NCBI GenBank assembly: GCA_016841565.1
Contig: JAENYX010000005.1
Location: forward strand, 1 to 64,000
DNA: 64,000 nucleotides
Source of the DNA: Clostridium thermobutyricum
GTDB lineage: Bacteria; Bacillota; Clostridia; Ch29
Direction: 5' to 3'
Shown: positions 1 to 8,972 of the stretch, piece after piece
Position numbering within the stretch: the first letter of the stretch is position 1
How the letters are laid out: the number at the start of each line of letters is the position of its first letter
Notes under the pieces: generated by a model
Databases searched by the model: none
The model's input: the letters and a program-made list of their open reading frames with translations, nothing else
What the model was told of the DNA's origin: nothing
Program-made: the position numbers and the translations under genes

Positions 1-1
1 T

Positions 2-481
2 GCTAAAGAGCTTTCCTGTGGTTTTAACTTCCTTGATTTAATTAACAGTTTATACCATATGACCTGGGTTGTCTACTGTAAGAAACCTTTTAAGTCACCC
101 GGTCACGTGGTCAAATACCTGGGACGATATACCCATAGGGTTGCCATCAGTAACCGCAGAATAGTTGGCTTTAAAGAAAACAGCGTATCATTCAAATGGA
201 AGGACTACAAAGATAAGGGAAAGCTTAAGATAATGACACTTGATATTAAGGAATTTGTTAGAAGGTTCCTTCTCCATGTACTTCCATCGGGCTTTACTAA
301 GATCCGGCACTATGGAATTTTCTCAAGCCGGAATATATCTACAAAACTTGCCCTTTGTATTAAGCTTGCCGGTTTAAAACCTGCCATGCCCAAGATTGTT
401 AAGCATTACCTTGCCTGCCCTTTATGCGGCGGTGTTATGGTGTTTTCCGGTCTATTAAGTGATGCGTATGCTGTGCCGTAA
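2..481 (+). CDS. IS91-family (Y2) transposase, C-terminal part
   Basis: The reading frame is open from the window edge at base 2 to a TAA at 481, so the gene begins upstream and only about 159 C-terminal residues are visible. The segment YLGRYTHR contains the YxxxY pair of catalytic tyrosines of rolling-circle Y2 transposases (IS91/IS801 type). It is followed by a family-typical stretch ending in a CPLCG pair of cysteines. These enzymes move DNA by single-strand rolling-circle transposition and can drag flanking genes along, which fits the defence genes next door. An internal ATG at 59 is not a credible start because homology runs through it. Whether the element is intact cannot be judged from this window. 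Confidence 0.85.
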   Translation, partial: AKELSCGFNFLDLINSLYHMTWVVYCKKPFKSPGHVVKYLGRYTHRVAISNRRIVGFKENSVSFKWKDYKDKGKLKIMTLDIKEFVRRFLLHVLPSGFTKIRHYGIFSSRNISTKLALCIKLAGLKPAMPKIVKHYLACPLCGGVMVFSGLLSDAYAVP

Positions 482-902
482 CTCGGGATAGAACTAAATA
501 TTCATTCTGCCATGCCTGTACTGGGGGAGGGGGGAACTATGCTTAACTTTGCCCTTTTTACCATGTTATTAGGCTGCTACTGGCGATACTGCTATTCCTA
601 TACACTGTCATTCTGAGGTTTATATGGGTATGTCAAAGATTGATTCCCCATAAAGAGCTTCTGTATAGCAGACGGTTCAGTACAACAGGAGATTCATGAT
701 GTTTAAGATATCTTAATAAATTGCCGATGGCCTTGCTGATACTACCTAGCAGGGTCATTCTTGTCTTATATCCCTCCAACATCATAAATCTCTAATTTGT
801 TAAGTGAAGTTGGTCGCCCCAGTTGTCAGAGGCTATAATGGATGGCCGCTTATTATAACTCGCAACAAACTACTTTTTAACACTAAATTCTGTTACCTTT
901 AA
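482..902. other. Non-coding spacer after the transposase
   Basis: About 420 bases without a credible gene between the transposase stop and the 3' end of the helicase gene. It probably contains the terminal end of the IS91-type element. A small imperfect hairpin lies near 752-775 (CCTTGCT with AGCAGGG), but I cannot place the element boundary. Confidence 0.4.
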
Positions 903-3900
903 TTAATTTGAGTCCGACATCCACCGTCTTACTTTATCAACGCAACCCGATATGTCGTCTCTTATTTCATACACCCAAAAACGTTGTACATCCCACCCTA
1001 ATTCAATTAACCTTTTATTCCTAAGCTGATCTCTGATACACAATTCTCCATCCCAATCTCTATGATACATTTCCCCATCAACTTCAATATCTAATTTCCT
1101 AGACCCGCTAAACAAAGATAAGTCAAGAGAATATTGCTCAATCTGGTATTGAGGTATTGTTCTTATTCCATTTCTATAAAGTGCCCTGTATAAAACCTTT
1201 TCCCAATCTGAGACCTGAGCCTGAGATGATACAGAAGGGTACTCTGGCCCCATATCTATATTGTGGTCAAATTCAATCTGACGTATCTCTTTCACCTTAC
1301 TAAAGTAGTCCACAAACTTTTCCAAATATTTAATTCCACATCTTGAACAAGTACTTCTATCGCCTACCACAATAAGTGCTGCCCTAGCACGGGTTATGGC
1401 GACGTTAAAAAGGTTACCTGTTTTTGATAAAAAATGCTGAGACCCTTGTCCAAGATTTGAGGAAATTACAGGGGAAAAGATTATAACATCTCTCTCATCC
1501 CCCTGGAATTTATGTACTGTATCTACTAAGAAATCTCGTGGTATAAGTTGCTCTGAGATTTCTTGATCTTTATGTATTAAATCTCTAATTAAATTAGCCT
1601 GTGCTCTAAATGGGCTGACTACTCCAAGGGAACCCTTATATCCCGTTTTTATCAGCCTTCTGATTTCTTTTACTATTTCATTGGCTTCATTTTTGTTAAA
1701 TGAGCTGCCTGTACTAGGAGATTCTACCATGCCCATAATATCAATCCATCTTATGGCAGGCTCTTTAGGAACGACTTTTAATTTCTCGTACTTAGTGGCT
1801 ATTCTTAAAGTCCCATCATAAAAATATTTGTTGCTGAAATTAATAATATCGGCATGTGAACGGTGATGGTCTTTTAGTACAACAAGGTCATCAGAGGAAC
1901 AGATACTTTGGGCTAAACCAAATAAAGAGTTTCCTGCATAACTCCAGTTTAAATAGTTTTCCTCAACACTATATTTCTGTAATAATTGTAGATCCTGCCT
2001 TTCGTTAATAGAACATATATGGGTCAATTGTTTATTGTCACCGATAATAACAGCTCTTTTAGCCCTAAAAAGCAATGGTAAAGCAGAGGCAATATCGCAC
2101 TGACTTGCCTCATCAATTACTACGAGATCAAAGAATCCTTTAATAAATGGTACACGGCTCCTGACAGAAAGAGAAGTAACCGCCCAGCATGAAATAATAT
2201 TTGAAACCTTAGGAAGGAGTTCATAGTATCGTGCAAATGCTCTTTTCTCAACAGTAGAACCAGTTTCGTTTGCTTTCACTATTAAATTTAGTAGTGCTGT
2301 ATAATCACCTAAGACTTTACGATTATCTGGTGTAAGCTTGCTCGGTAAAATTCTCAACCAAGCATCCCAAAGATCATGGGAGTTTTCGGCTATTCGCTCT
2401 TCGATCTGTTTTGCTTCAAGTGCCAACTGAAACATACTCTTTTTGGTTTGTAAAGTCCTTAACGCGTTTAAGTAAGCAATAACTTCTTTTACCTTTTTTA
2501 ATATTGTTTGAAGTTCTTCATGCAGCTCATAATATTTATACAAATTATCTTCAGTGATTATTCCTGAGTTCACTGTAGACTTTAAATCACTAATTATGTT
2601 TTCTAGATATTTATAGCTCGAATTTACTTTTTCAAGCCTTGTCTTATATGTAAGCGGCCAAAATAACTTTGCAAAAAACGACTGTCTTTTTTTATCAGCA
2701 TTAACCAAGTCTATAGAAAATCTTTTAATCATATTATTTACATCTGTAATCTTGGTGTCATCCCACATCTGAAAATTACGTAATGTATCTTCTCCGAAAA
2801 ATACCCTGTGCTGCTCTACATTTCTTTCAAGTTTATCAGTAATATTCCTAATTTTTATTACTTCTTCTTGATCTTGGTTGATTGTTTCTATCCTATTTAA
2901 AAGTTCCTTATGAATCTTCTCATAATGGGCAAGTTGTTCTATATCTGATGCTGACGTTTTCGCGGATAGTAATCCTGTTAGATATTGAGCTAATTGGTAC
3001 TGTAATTGATCATTACCTAACCTTAGCATTACTGGCCTTGAGGTTAGTCCATTTACTCTTTCTTGAACAACATCTACCGCTTTGTGGTTCTTACTGGCAA
3101 AGAGTACTTTTTGGCCTTGATATACAGCATTTATAATAATACTTGTCACGACTTGGCTTTTACCAGTACCAGGAGGACCAGTGATAACTGTCAAAGGAGC
3201 TTGCATAGCCTTTCTAACTGCGTGTCTTTGCTCATCATTTAATGGCAATGGCTCCAGTAATACCTTTTCTTCATATTCATACTTTGGAAATTTCCTGGAT
3301 ATCCACTGATCTGTTGCCGATTCTGAATAATCACCAGTTTTGAGGTGCCTTAAATCATTTAATTCTTTTTCCAGCCCTTGAGTATATCTTGATTTTTCTG
3401 AACAGAATACTGCTGCAGCATTATATATGCCATCCCTAGTTTGTTCTTTCAGAAAAGAGGTAGTAAGCGACTCCGGATCTATTTCAGTAAGCCATTTCCA
3501 ATCTGGCCTAATCTGTTGTAATCTTATAACAACCTCGTCAAATTCGGGCATTTCACTAAGTGGATTATTTAATCCAAGCTCATTTGATAAGTTTACAACC
3601 TCCTCAAAGAGTTCATTTTTATCTAATCCAGAGAGTATTTTTATAGCCTCAAAGTTAAATCTGGGAGGCTCATCTAGTAGTTTTGGTGTACTGTTATTCA
3701 AATAGCTATCAGGATCAAAAGGTATTAAAAGCAATGGCTCAACTACATAAAATTCTGTCCGTGCAATAACTTTTCGCAAATTGATTGGATATCCTAATTG
3801 TAAAACTAGTCTGTAACGGTCCTTTTTAACTTTGTTTATAGTTTTTATTACATCCTCCGATGAATAAATATCAGTTTCTTCATCACAATAATTTGGTAAA

Positions 3901-4256
3901 CAGGTTAATTGCCCGTAATTAGGGCTACCATATTTACTTGAGGCATATTCTGATATACCTGCTTCCATGTCCCTTGAGAGGCAGTCTAAATAATATGAAG
4001 AAAGCTTCGAAAGAGGCGTATCAACAGATTCCGAAATTCTTTTAGGTTCTTGATTTACGTCCTTAAATGAAATAATTCGCCAACGATAGTCACTATCCTG
4101 AATTACTTTTCCTTTTAGGCTATAATACAGAACCCTGTTTATTTCTTTTTTTTCAATTTTTAAATCAAATTCCTTAGCTAACAGATCAGCAATTTCCCTA
4201 GCTTTTAGGGGTTTGCCCTCTTCTAGAATAGACAAAACTTTATCAGTTAAACTCAT
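903..4256 (-). CDS. Superfamily-1 helicase with C-terminal Vsr/DUF559-like nuclease
   Basis: A 1117-aa protein. Residues 1-60 look like a winged helix. A Walker A motif GPPGTGKS lies near residue 360, DEASQ (motif II) near 712 followed by GDNKQL, then VSPFRAQ, a VDTVHKFQGDERDVI motif and NVAITRARAAL (motif VI), the order of Upf1/DNA2-like SF1B helicases. The last 110 residues (LDIEVDGEMYHRD, then RDQLRNKRLIELGWDVQRFW) match the Vsr/DUF559 type of PD-(D/E)XK nuclease. Helicase-nuclease fusions of this build occur in anti-phage systems, and the neighbour is an Abi gene, so a defence role is inferred. A GAGGATGATGG ribosome site precedes the ATG. It could also be a general repair helicase. Confidence 0.85.
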   Translation of the reverse strand: MSLTDKVLSILEEGKPLKAREIADLLAKEFDLKIEKKEINRVLYYSLKGKVIQDSDYRWRIISFKDVNQEPKRISESVDTPLSKLSSYYLDCLSRDMEAGISEYASSKYGSPNYGQLTCLPNYCDEETDIYSSEDVIKTINKVKKDRYRLVLQLGYPINLRKVIARTEFYVVEPLLLIPFDPDSYLNNSTPKLLDEPPRFNFEAIKILSGLDKNELFEEVVNLSNELGLNNPLSEMPEFDEVVIRLQQIRPDWKWLTEIDPESLTTSFLKEQTRDGIYNAAAVFCSEKSRYTQGLEKELNDLRHLKTGDYSESATDQWISRKFPKYEYEEKVLLEPLPLNDEQRHAVRKAMQAPLTVITGPPGTGKSQVVTSIIINAVYQGQKVLFASKNHKAVDVVQERVNGLTSRPVMLRLGNDQLQYQLAQYLTGLLSAKTSASDIEQLAHYEKIHKELLNRIETINQDQEEVIKIRNITDKLERNVEQHRVFFGEDTLRNFQMWDDTKITDVNNMIKRFSIDLVNADKKRQSFFAKLFWPLTYKTRLEKVNSSYKYLENIISDLKSTVNSGIITEDNLYKYYELHEELQTILKKVKEVIAYLNALRTLQTKKSMFQLALEAKQIEERIAENSHDLWDAWLRILPSKLTPDNRKVLGDYTALLNLIVKANETGSTVEKRAFARYYELLPKVSNIISCWAVTSLSVRSRVPFIKGFFDLVVIDEASQCDIASALPLLFRAKRAVIIGDNKQLTHICSINERQDLQLLQKYSVEENYLNWSYAGNSLFGLAQSICSSDDLVVLKDHHRSHADIINFSNKYFYDGTLRIATKYEKLKVVPKEPAIRWIDIMGMVESPSTGSSFNKNEANEIVKEIRRLIKTGYKGSLGVVSPFRAQANLIRDLIHKDQEISEQLIPRDFLVDTVHKFQGDERDVIIFSPVISSNLGQGSQHFLSKTGNLFNVAITRARAALIVVGDRSTCSRCGIKYLEKFVDYFSKVKEIRQIEFDHNIDMGPEYPSVSSQAQVSDWEKVLYRALYRNGIRTIPQYQIEQYSLDLSLFSGSRKLDIEVDGEMYHRDWDGELCIRDQLRNKRLIELGWDVQRFWVYEIRDDISGCVDKVRRWMSDSN

Positions 4257-4511
4257 GCCATCATCCTCTTTTCTAAATTAGAGCTACACTGCCGTATACG
4301 GTTTTGTAGCCTACTTACGATGACGATTGACTCTATACAAATACTATTTTATATTTTTTTAAAATAGGAACCAAATTCACCTAGATATTTATTTTCATTT
4401 CTCTATACTGCATTAATTTTTTTATTCCATAATAGATTTGGTTTTATCGTATTAATAGAACAGAACCAAACTTTTCACTCTGCGTCAGGACGGCAGGACA
4501 AATGCGACCAA

Positions 4512-4686
4512 TTTCATTTAACGTTCCGGCTTCCCGACGCCCCTGAGCCGGACCCGCAAAGCCCTTCTTTCTGGCGGTGCTTGTCACCCGGCGAAGGGGT
4601 GTGGCGCGCACACTCCAGCCTTGCCCTCAATCCTTCCCCCGCTGCCCCTACTTTTCGCGCCGGATGGGAAGGTAGTGTTATGCGCC
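4512..4686 (-). repeat. attC-like GC-rich segment at the 3' end of the abi gene
   Basis: Read on the minus strand, this segment starts with GGCGCATAAC, which contains the abi stop codon, and ends with GTTAAAT, which fits the integron core GTTRRRY. The two ends can pair in part: TAAC with GTTA, and TTCCC with GGGAA, with unpaired bases on one arm. The interior is much richer in GC than the surroundings. This is the layout of an integron attC recombination site, though at roughly 170 bp it is longer than most. The first core, GCATAAC, departs from RYYYAAC at one position. No integrase gene is visible. An alternative is the terminal repeat of another small mobile element. Confidence 0.4.
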
Positions 4687-5598
4687 TGTTGGCTTTCGTA
4701 ATTCATTGGTCTCAAGTAAGAATATTGCTAATGTTGAAGCTGCACTTACTGCAAGTTTTGCATGCCTAGCCTGAAGTCCTTTAAATCTCTTTTCTTTTCC
4801 ATGACCGCCACCATATTCGTTACGCAATTCACATAATCCATGTACCACCGACGATAAACTACCAAGAATTTGTTTAATCGTCTGAGAACCACGTTTTTCT
4901 TCCGGGATATCTTCTGGTGTTAACTTTAGTAATTTTGCTGTCTCTTTCATTAATTGTGGTAGATTCCAATTCTCATTAACTGGAATATTCCATTCGTCTA
5001 AAATGCTTTTACATGCAGTTTCAATCAATTCTTTTGAAAGGCCAATAGCAATATGAGGTGAGTTTTCAATAGCAGTTTCCATCGCTGTAATTTGACTAAG
5101 TACATAGTCTGTATTTAAATTCTTTTTTAACTCATCATTCAACCTTACGATTCTGTCTTTGGAAGAGTTTTTTATTCTTGCAGAGAATACTGGTCTGCCA
5201 GAAATCTTTGTTTTCTCAATAATTTCATATCCATCATGTTTTAAGTAATCATTAAAAGCTTGTACTAGTCTCGTGATTTCTTCCTTTTCTGCTCTTACTA
5301 CAGGATGAAGCATTTCACAAAGGAATCGAAGAAAAATATCATCTTCCCCTTTTTCTAATTGGAATCGGTCATCTGAAAAGACCCAATTATCATCCCAATC
5401 AAGAGGGTTATTTACTCTATGCTGCCAGATATCGCCAGCAACACTTTCGAATCGGGAGTCATATGAAGGTAAACTATCTAAATCATATATTCTTGATAGA
5501 AATTCTGTTTCTTCAAGTCTTCCATTCCAACTTATTCTATTAATTCTTATGTAATCCGCAATATCTCTTCTTGTTATATCAGTTATTCTAAAAGACAT
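4678..5598 (-). CDS. Abortive-infection family protein (Abi_C domain)
   Basis: A 306-aa protein. The C-terminal part, about residues 140-305, resembles the Abi_C domain: KELIETACKSILDE, then GSLSSVVHGLCELRNEYGGGHG, then ARHAKLAVSAASTLAIFLLET. The first 130 residues resemble AbiJ N-terminal domains. Proteins of this type are linked to phage exclusion by stopping the infected cell; the target is not known. The start ATG follows a clean AAAGGAGG site. The stop codon sits inside the GGCGCATAAC box, and a complementary GTTATGCGCC box (plus coordinates 5624-5633) sits just ahead of the ribosome site, so the gene fills an apparent cassette. Two SOS boxes lie 47 to 102 bases upstream of the start. 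Confidence 0.8.
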   Translation of the reverse strand: MSFRITDITRRDIADYIRINRISWNGRLEETEFLSRIYDLDSLPSYDSRFESVAGDIWQHRVNNPLDWDDNWVFSDDRFQLEKGEDDIFLRFLCEMLHPVVRAEKEEITRLVQAFNDYLKHDGYEIIEKTKISGRPVFSARIKNSSKDRIVRLNDELKKNLNTDYVLSQITAMETAIENSPHIAIGLSKELIETACKSILDEWNIPVNENWNLPQLMKETAKLLKLTPEDIPEEKRGSQTIKQILGSLSSVVHGLCELRNEYGGGHGKEKRFKGLQARHAKLAVSAASTLAIFLLETNELRKPTGA

Positions 5599-5644
5599 TC
5601 ATTTCCTCCTTTCAAAAGCCAATGGCGCATAACTATGGCATTTG

Positions 5645-5700
5645 CGAATATAAGTTCGTTTATCATGCTCGAATTAGGTGGATTTGCGAACCATGGTTCG
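5645..5700 (-). promoter_or_regulatory. Two SOS (LexA) boxes upstream of abi
   Basis: CGAACCATGGTTCG at 5687-5700 is a perfect 14-base palindrome of the Gram-positive LexA box form CGAAC-N4-GTTCG. CGAATATAAGTTCG at 5645-5658 differs from it at one half-site base. Both sit in a short repeated context (ATTTGCGAA) and are 42 bases apart, about four helical turns. The only gene starting nearby is abi, on the minus strand, so DNA damage is the likely inducer. Confidence 0.6.
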
Positions 5701-6049
5701 AGAATATCTATTTTAGTCACTATCATTCAGGACAATCATAAACATATCTGCAAGGTTTCATATAAGCATGATATTCTCTTTACTTGCATACATTTACCAT
5801 TCAACAAAAACTGCCATTTTCCTGCCGCTAAAGCAATATTTACCTGTACTTCCTTAAGCAGGTTTGGTTGAATGGCTGGAAGTAATATTTATAAAAATAT
5901 GCTTGTTTATAATGTGCAGACAAAAAGAACCTTACCCTGTGTTTGTCCACTATGTTTGCTATGTTTTGGGCGGTGTTGAAGGTTATGGGTTTAAGATGTA
6001 GAATAGTTCTAACAAACAGCTTTCACCTATATGCCGGGAGGGCCAAAGC
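5701..6049. other. Intergenic stretch before the sensor kinase gene
   Basis: About 350 bases with no credible gene. A TATAAT at 5908-5913 may be part of a promoter for the histidine kinase operon, but I see no good -35 box. I looked here for an integron integrase next to the abi cassette and found no recognisable fragment. Confidence 0.4.
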
Positions 6050-7183
6050 ATGAACCGGTACTACAACGTAATAAGGCCATTTATAAACCTAATAATATTC
6101 GGGTTTGCGCTGTCCTTTGAGGGAGCTTCTCCCGAGCGGACCACTATTTTGGTTCTGTTGTTTGCCGGGCTTGTTGCATGGGGACTTATAAGGCCGAGGT
6201 TCAAAAATGGTCAAGCCTTCTGGTATGCGGCGGATGCTGTGTTGATACTCCTGCTGGAATACCAGTCAAAGTATCTGGTCAATTACTTTTTCCACATACT
6301 GTACATATCCGCCATAGTTGAGGCCGGGATAAGTCTTGACAGGAAAAGAGGCACCTTTGCGGCGGTTATACTTTCGGCGGCGGCGCTGTCCAAATACTTT
6401 TATGCCATGGGCTTTGACGTTAACGCATCAACTCTTTCGCAGCTTCTTTTTAACCTGTTTGCCCTTGCCTTCCTGATCACCCTTATAAATTTCGGCAAGC
6501 TACAGCAGGAGGAGAGGGATAAGAGCCAGAGGTTATACACCGAGCTGATGGAGGCATACCACCGGCTGGAGGAGCTCTCCATCCAGAAGGAAAAGGCGGC
6601 GGTCCTGGAGGAAAGAAACAGGATAGCCAGGGATATGCACGACTCCCTGGGACACCGGCTGACCTCCCTTATAATGCAGATTGAAATGGCAAAGGGATAT
6701 ATAAAGGATGAGCCGGGCCGGACAGATGAATACCTCGACCGTATGGCCAATGCCGCAAGGGGTGCTCTGACCGATACCCGGCAGGCGCTTAAAACGCTGA
6801 GCGGGAAGGACGGCAGCAGTGTGAGCGGCATAATTGGCATGATTGAGGACTTCGGGAACAGTACCGGCATTGCCATAAACTATAAACTGCCCGGTTTGGG
6901 CCTTAAACCCGAGGAAAGCATTGTGCTTTATAGGGTTATCCAGGAGGCCATAACCAACGCCGCCCGTCATGGGAAGGCTACAAGGATAGATATACAAGCG
7001 GGACGGGACGATGACGGTGTGTGGTTCTGCATACAGGACAACGGGACAGGCGGGGAGTATACCGAGGGTTTTGGGATAGCCGGCATGCGAAGGAGGCTGG
7101 AAGAGATGGGCGGAAGCCTTGATATACAATCCGGTCAGGGCTTTAGGCTGGAAGGAAGGTTTAAGATGGAGGGAGACAAATGA
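6050..7183 (+). CDS. NarL-type sensor histidine kinase (HisKA_3)
   Basis: A 377-aa membrane kinase. Four or five hydrophobic segments fill residues 8-147, followed by a short coiled linker and the HisKA_3 phospho-acceptor motif RDMHDSLGHR with His197. A HATPase_c domain follows (QEAITNAARHG as the N box, then QDNGTGG and GFGIAGMRRRLEEMGG). There is no large outer sensor domain, as in the DesK/LiaS style, where the membrane or a partner protein supplies the signal. The stop overlaps the next gene's start (ATGA at 7180), so kinase and regulator are translationally coupled. The stimulus is unknown; the exporter downstream suggests cell-envelope stress or an antimicrobial compound. Confidence 0.9.
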   Translation: MNRYYNVIRPFINLIIFGFALSFEGASPERTTILVLLFAGLVAWGLIRPRFKNGQAFWYAADAVLILLLEYQSKYLVNYFFHILYISAIVEAGISLDRKRGTFAAVILSAAALSKYFYAMGFDVNASTLSQLLFNLFALAFLITLINFGKLQQEERDKSQRLYTELMEAYHRLEELSIQKEKAAVLEERNRIARDMHDSLGHRLTSLIMQIEMAKGYIKDEPGRTDEYLDRMANAARGALTDTRQALKTLSGKDGSSVSGIIGMIEDFGNSTGIAINYKLPGLGLKPEESIVLYRVIQEAITNAARHGKATRIDIQAGRDDDGVWFCIQDNGTGGEYTEGFGIAGMRRRLEEMGGSLDIQSGQGFRLEGRFKMEGDK

Positions 7184-7824
7184 TTAGGATAGGGATTGTG
7201 GATGACCAGGAGATATTGAGGCAGGGGATGAAGATGATACTCTCGGCACAGCCCGACATGGAAGTGGTGGGGGAGGGCGCAAACGGCCAGGAGGGCTACC
7301 GTCTTTGTGAAGCCCACACCGTTGATTTGCTGCTTATGGATATAAAGATGCCGGTCATGGATGGTGTGGAGGCTACAAGGAGGATCAAAAGGGATTTTCC
7401 AAATGCAAATGTAATAATCCTCACCACCTTTGACGAGGATGAGTATATATTCCAGGCACTCAGGTTCGGAGCGTCGGGCTACCTGTTAAAAGATGCTCGG
7501 CCCGCCAAAATAGTGGAAGCAATCCGGGACGTCCACAGCGGTGGAGCCATGATGCAGCCGCAGATAGCCGCAAGGGTGGTGGAGAAGTTCCGCAGTATGG
7601 ACCGGAAGACCGGGGAAGCCGATCCCAGGATACAAACACTGACGCCAAGGGAACTCGAAATAGTTCAGCTTATCGGAAATGGAAAAAACAACCGGGAGAT
7701 AGCCGACGAACTGTTCATAACCGATGGCACCGTTAAAAACCATATATCAAGCATCCTGGTAAAGCTGGAGCTTAGGGACAGAACCCAGCTTGCCATATTT
7801 GCGGTAAAAAATAAATTTGTATGA
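7180..7824 (+). CDS. NarL/LuxR-type response regulator
   Basis: A 214-aa regulator. The receiver domain spans residues 1-120, with the acidic pair DD at 8-9, the phosphorylated Asp at position 54 (LLMDIKMPVMDG) and a conserved Lys in LLKDA. A GerE/LuxR helix-turn-helix lies at about 148-205 (LTPRELEIVQLIGNGKNNREIADELFI). It is the partner of the kinase it overlaps. The likely target is the lipoprotein and ABC operon just downstream, because a long dyad fills the gap between them. Confidence 0.92.
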   Translation: MIRIGIVDDQEILRQGMKMILSAQPDMEVVGEGANGQEGYRLCEAHTVDLLLMDIKMPVMDGVEATRRIKRDFPNANVIILTTFDEDEYIFQALRFGASGYLLKDARPAKIVEAIRDVHSGGAMMQPQIAARVVEKFRSMDRKTGEADPRIQTLTPRELEIVQLIGNGKNNREIADELFITDGTVKNHISSILVKLELRDRTQLAIFAVKNKFV

Positions 7825-7831
7825 CTTTTGT

Positions 7832-7869
7832 CATGTACAAAAAGTAAATATCATTACTTTATATACATG
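7832..7869 (+). promoter_or_regulatory. Dyad, candidate response-regulator operator
   Basis: CATGTACAAAAAGTAA at 7832-7847 and TTACTTTATATACATG at 7854-7869 form an inverted repeat matching at 14 of 16 positions with a 6-base gap. It lies 56 bases upstream of the lipoprotein start, between the regulator gene and the exporter operon. LuxR-type regulators bind such dyads as dimers. Regulation by the adjacent regulator is an inference. Confidence 0.5.
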
Positions 7870-7925
7870 TGCTCCTTCTTCATGGGGTCTAAAATAATAT
7901 CAGAGATACCGAAGGAGGTTTTATT

Positions 7926-8972
7926 ATGAAAAAAACAGTGATAGTGCTTGTTATCATATCCCTGCTGCTGGCATGGTCGGCCGGGTGCAGCACAAAAAGC
8001 GATTACCAGGTTTACATGGAAGCGTCCGAAAGGACTGATGCGGTGGCAAGGGGTAAGACGGAAATCAGCATGACCATGCAGCTCAAATTCAATAAAGAAG
8101 GGCTGCCGGGGGATGTATCCGACGGTCTGGAAATGTTTGAGGATATGACCTTTGAACTGAGAAGCCAGTACGACAGGGACAAGGAAGAGAGTCTTAACAA
8201 AATATTCGTAAAGACAAAGGATACCGGATTTGACGCCAAGGTGTATACAAAAGGGGATGTGTCCTATGTTATAACGCCGCTTATACCCAAGATTGTGGTG
8301 ATAGATGGCGGGGAGTTAATCCATCCCGGCTTGGCGGCGAAAGACCTTGAAAATATGCCCGCCCTCTCGCAGGAAAGCCTTGATGCCATAGAAAAGGTAT
8401 GGAAGTCGCTTTACAGCGACGACAACGTGTCGGCCCTGGAAAAGATAGTTCTTGATACCCCAGAGGGCAGCGTTAAGGCTACAAGATATGAGATGAATAT
8501 GTCGGATGAGCAGCTGAAGCCGGCCATTAAAAAGACCATGGAGATAGCCATGCAGGACAGCGCTTTTATGGAGGGTATCGGGGACATTATGCGCTCTGCA
8601 ATGGAAGACTACGCGCGCGACCTTGCCGACGGAGATGAATTCACTATAGAAGACTTTTCCTTTGAAGAGGCCTTACGGTCCAACATGGATACAATAGAAA
8701 ACTCCACCATAAAGACCTTCACTCAGACAGCATTTATTGACCGGGACAATTATATAATAGAAGAAAGGTTTAACATGGACATACTGTATCATTTCAACGA
8801 GGCCGGGACGCCGGATGCCTACAGCATGGAAATGGTCATTAGAAACTGGGACCTTAACAGGGACCAGGAAATTTATTTCCCTGAAGTAACTTCTGAAAAC
8901 AGCATGACACTGGAGAAATTCAAGGAAGAGAATTCCGACGGAATAAACATGTTTAAGGGGGAAACCGACTAA
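7926..8972 (+). CDS. Putative lipoprotein of an ABC exporter operon
   Basis: A 348-aa protein with a lipoprotein signal: a short Lys-rich start, a hydrophobic core and a lipobox ending in SAGC with the modified Cys at about residue 21. The rest is acidic and soluble, and I do not recognise a named domain. The layout, with a signal, mixed alpha/beta content and repeated polar strands, resembles outer-face lipoproteins that sense or bind small molecules. The gene follows a perfect GAAGGAGG site, and its TAA overlaps the ATG of the ABC ATPase (TAATG), so it belongs to the exporter operon. It may capture the substrate or relay its presence to the sensor kinase; both ideas are inference. Confidence 0.7.
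   Translation: MKKTVIVLVIISLLLAWSAGCSTKSDYQVYMEASERTDAVARGKTEISMTMQLKFNKEGLPGDVSDGLEMFEDMTFELRSQYDRDKEESLNKIFVKTKDTGFDAKVYTKGDVSYVITPLIPKIVVIDGGELIHPGLAAKDLENMPALSQESLDAIEKVWKSLYSDDNVSALEKIVLDTPEGSVKATRYEMNMSDEQLKPAIKKTMEIAMQDSAFMEGIGDIMRSAMEDYARDLADGDEFTIEDFSFEEALRSNMDTIENSTIKTFTQTAFIDRDNYIIEERFNMDILYHFNEAGTPDAYSMEMVIRNWDLNRDQEIYFPEVTSENSMTLEKFKEENSDGINMFKGETD

Noticed and set aside
4292..4301. CCGTATACGG palindrome just before the helicase start
   Set aside because: Ten bases, single copy, no partner site; could easily be chance.
5635..5871. Plus-strand 78-aa frame across the SOS boxes, considered as an integrase remnant
   Set aside because: No tyrosine-recombinase motif (RHR..Y) can be read in any frame, and there is no ribosome site.
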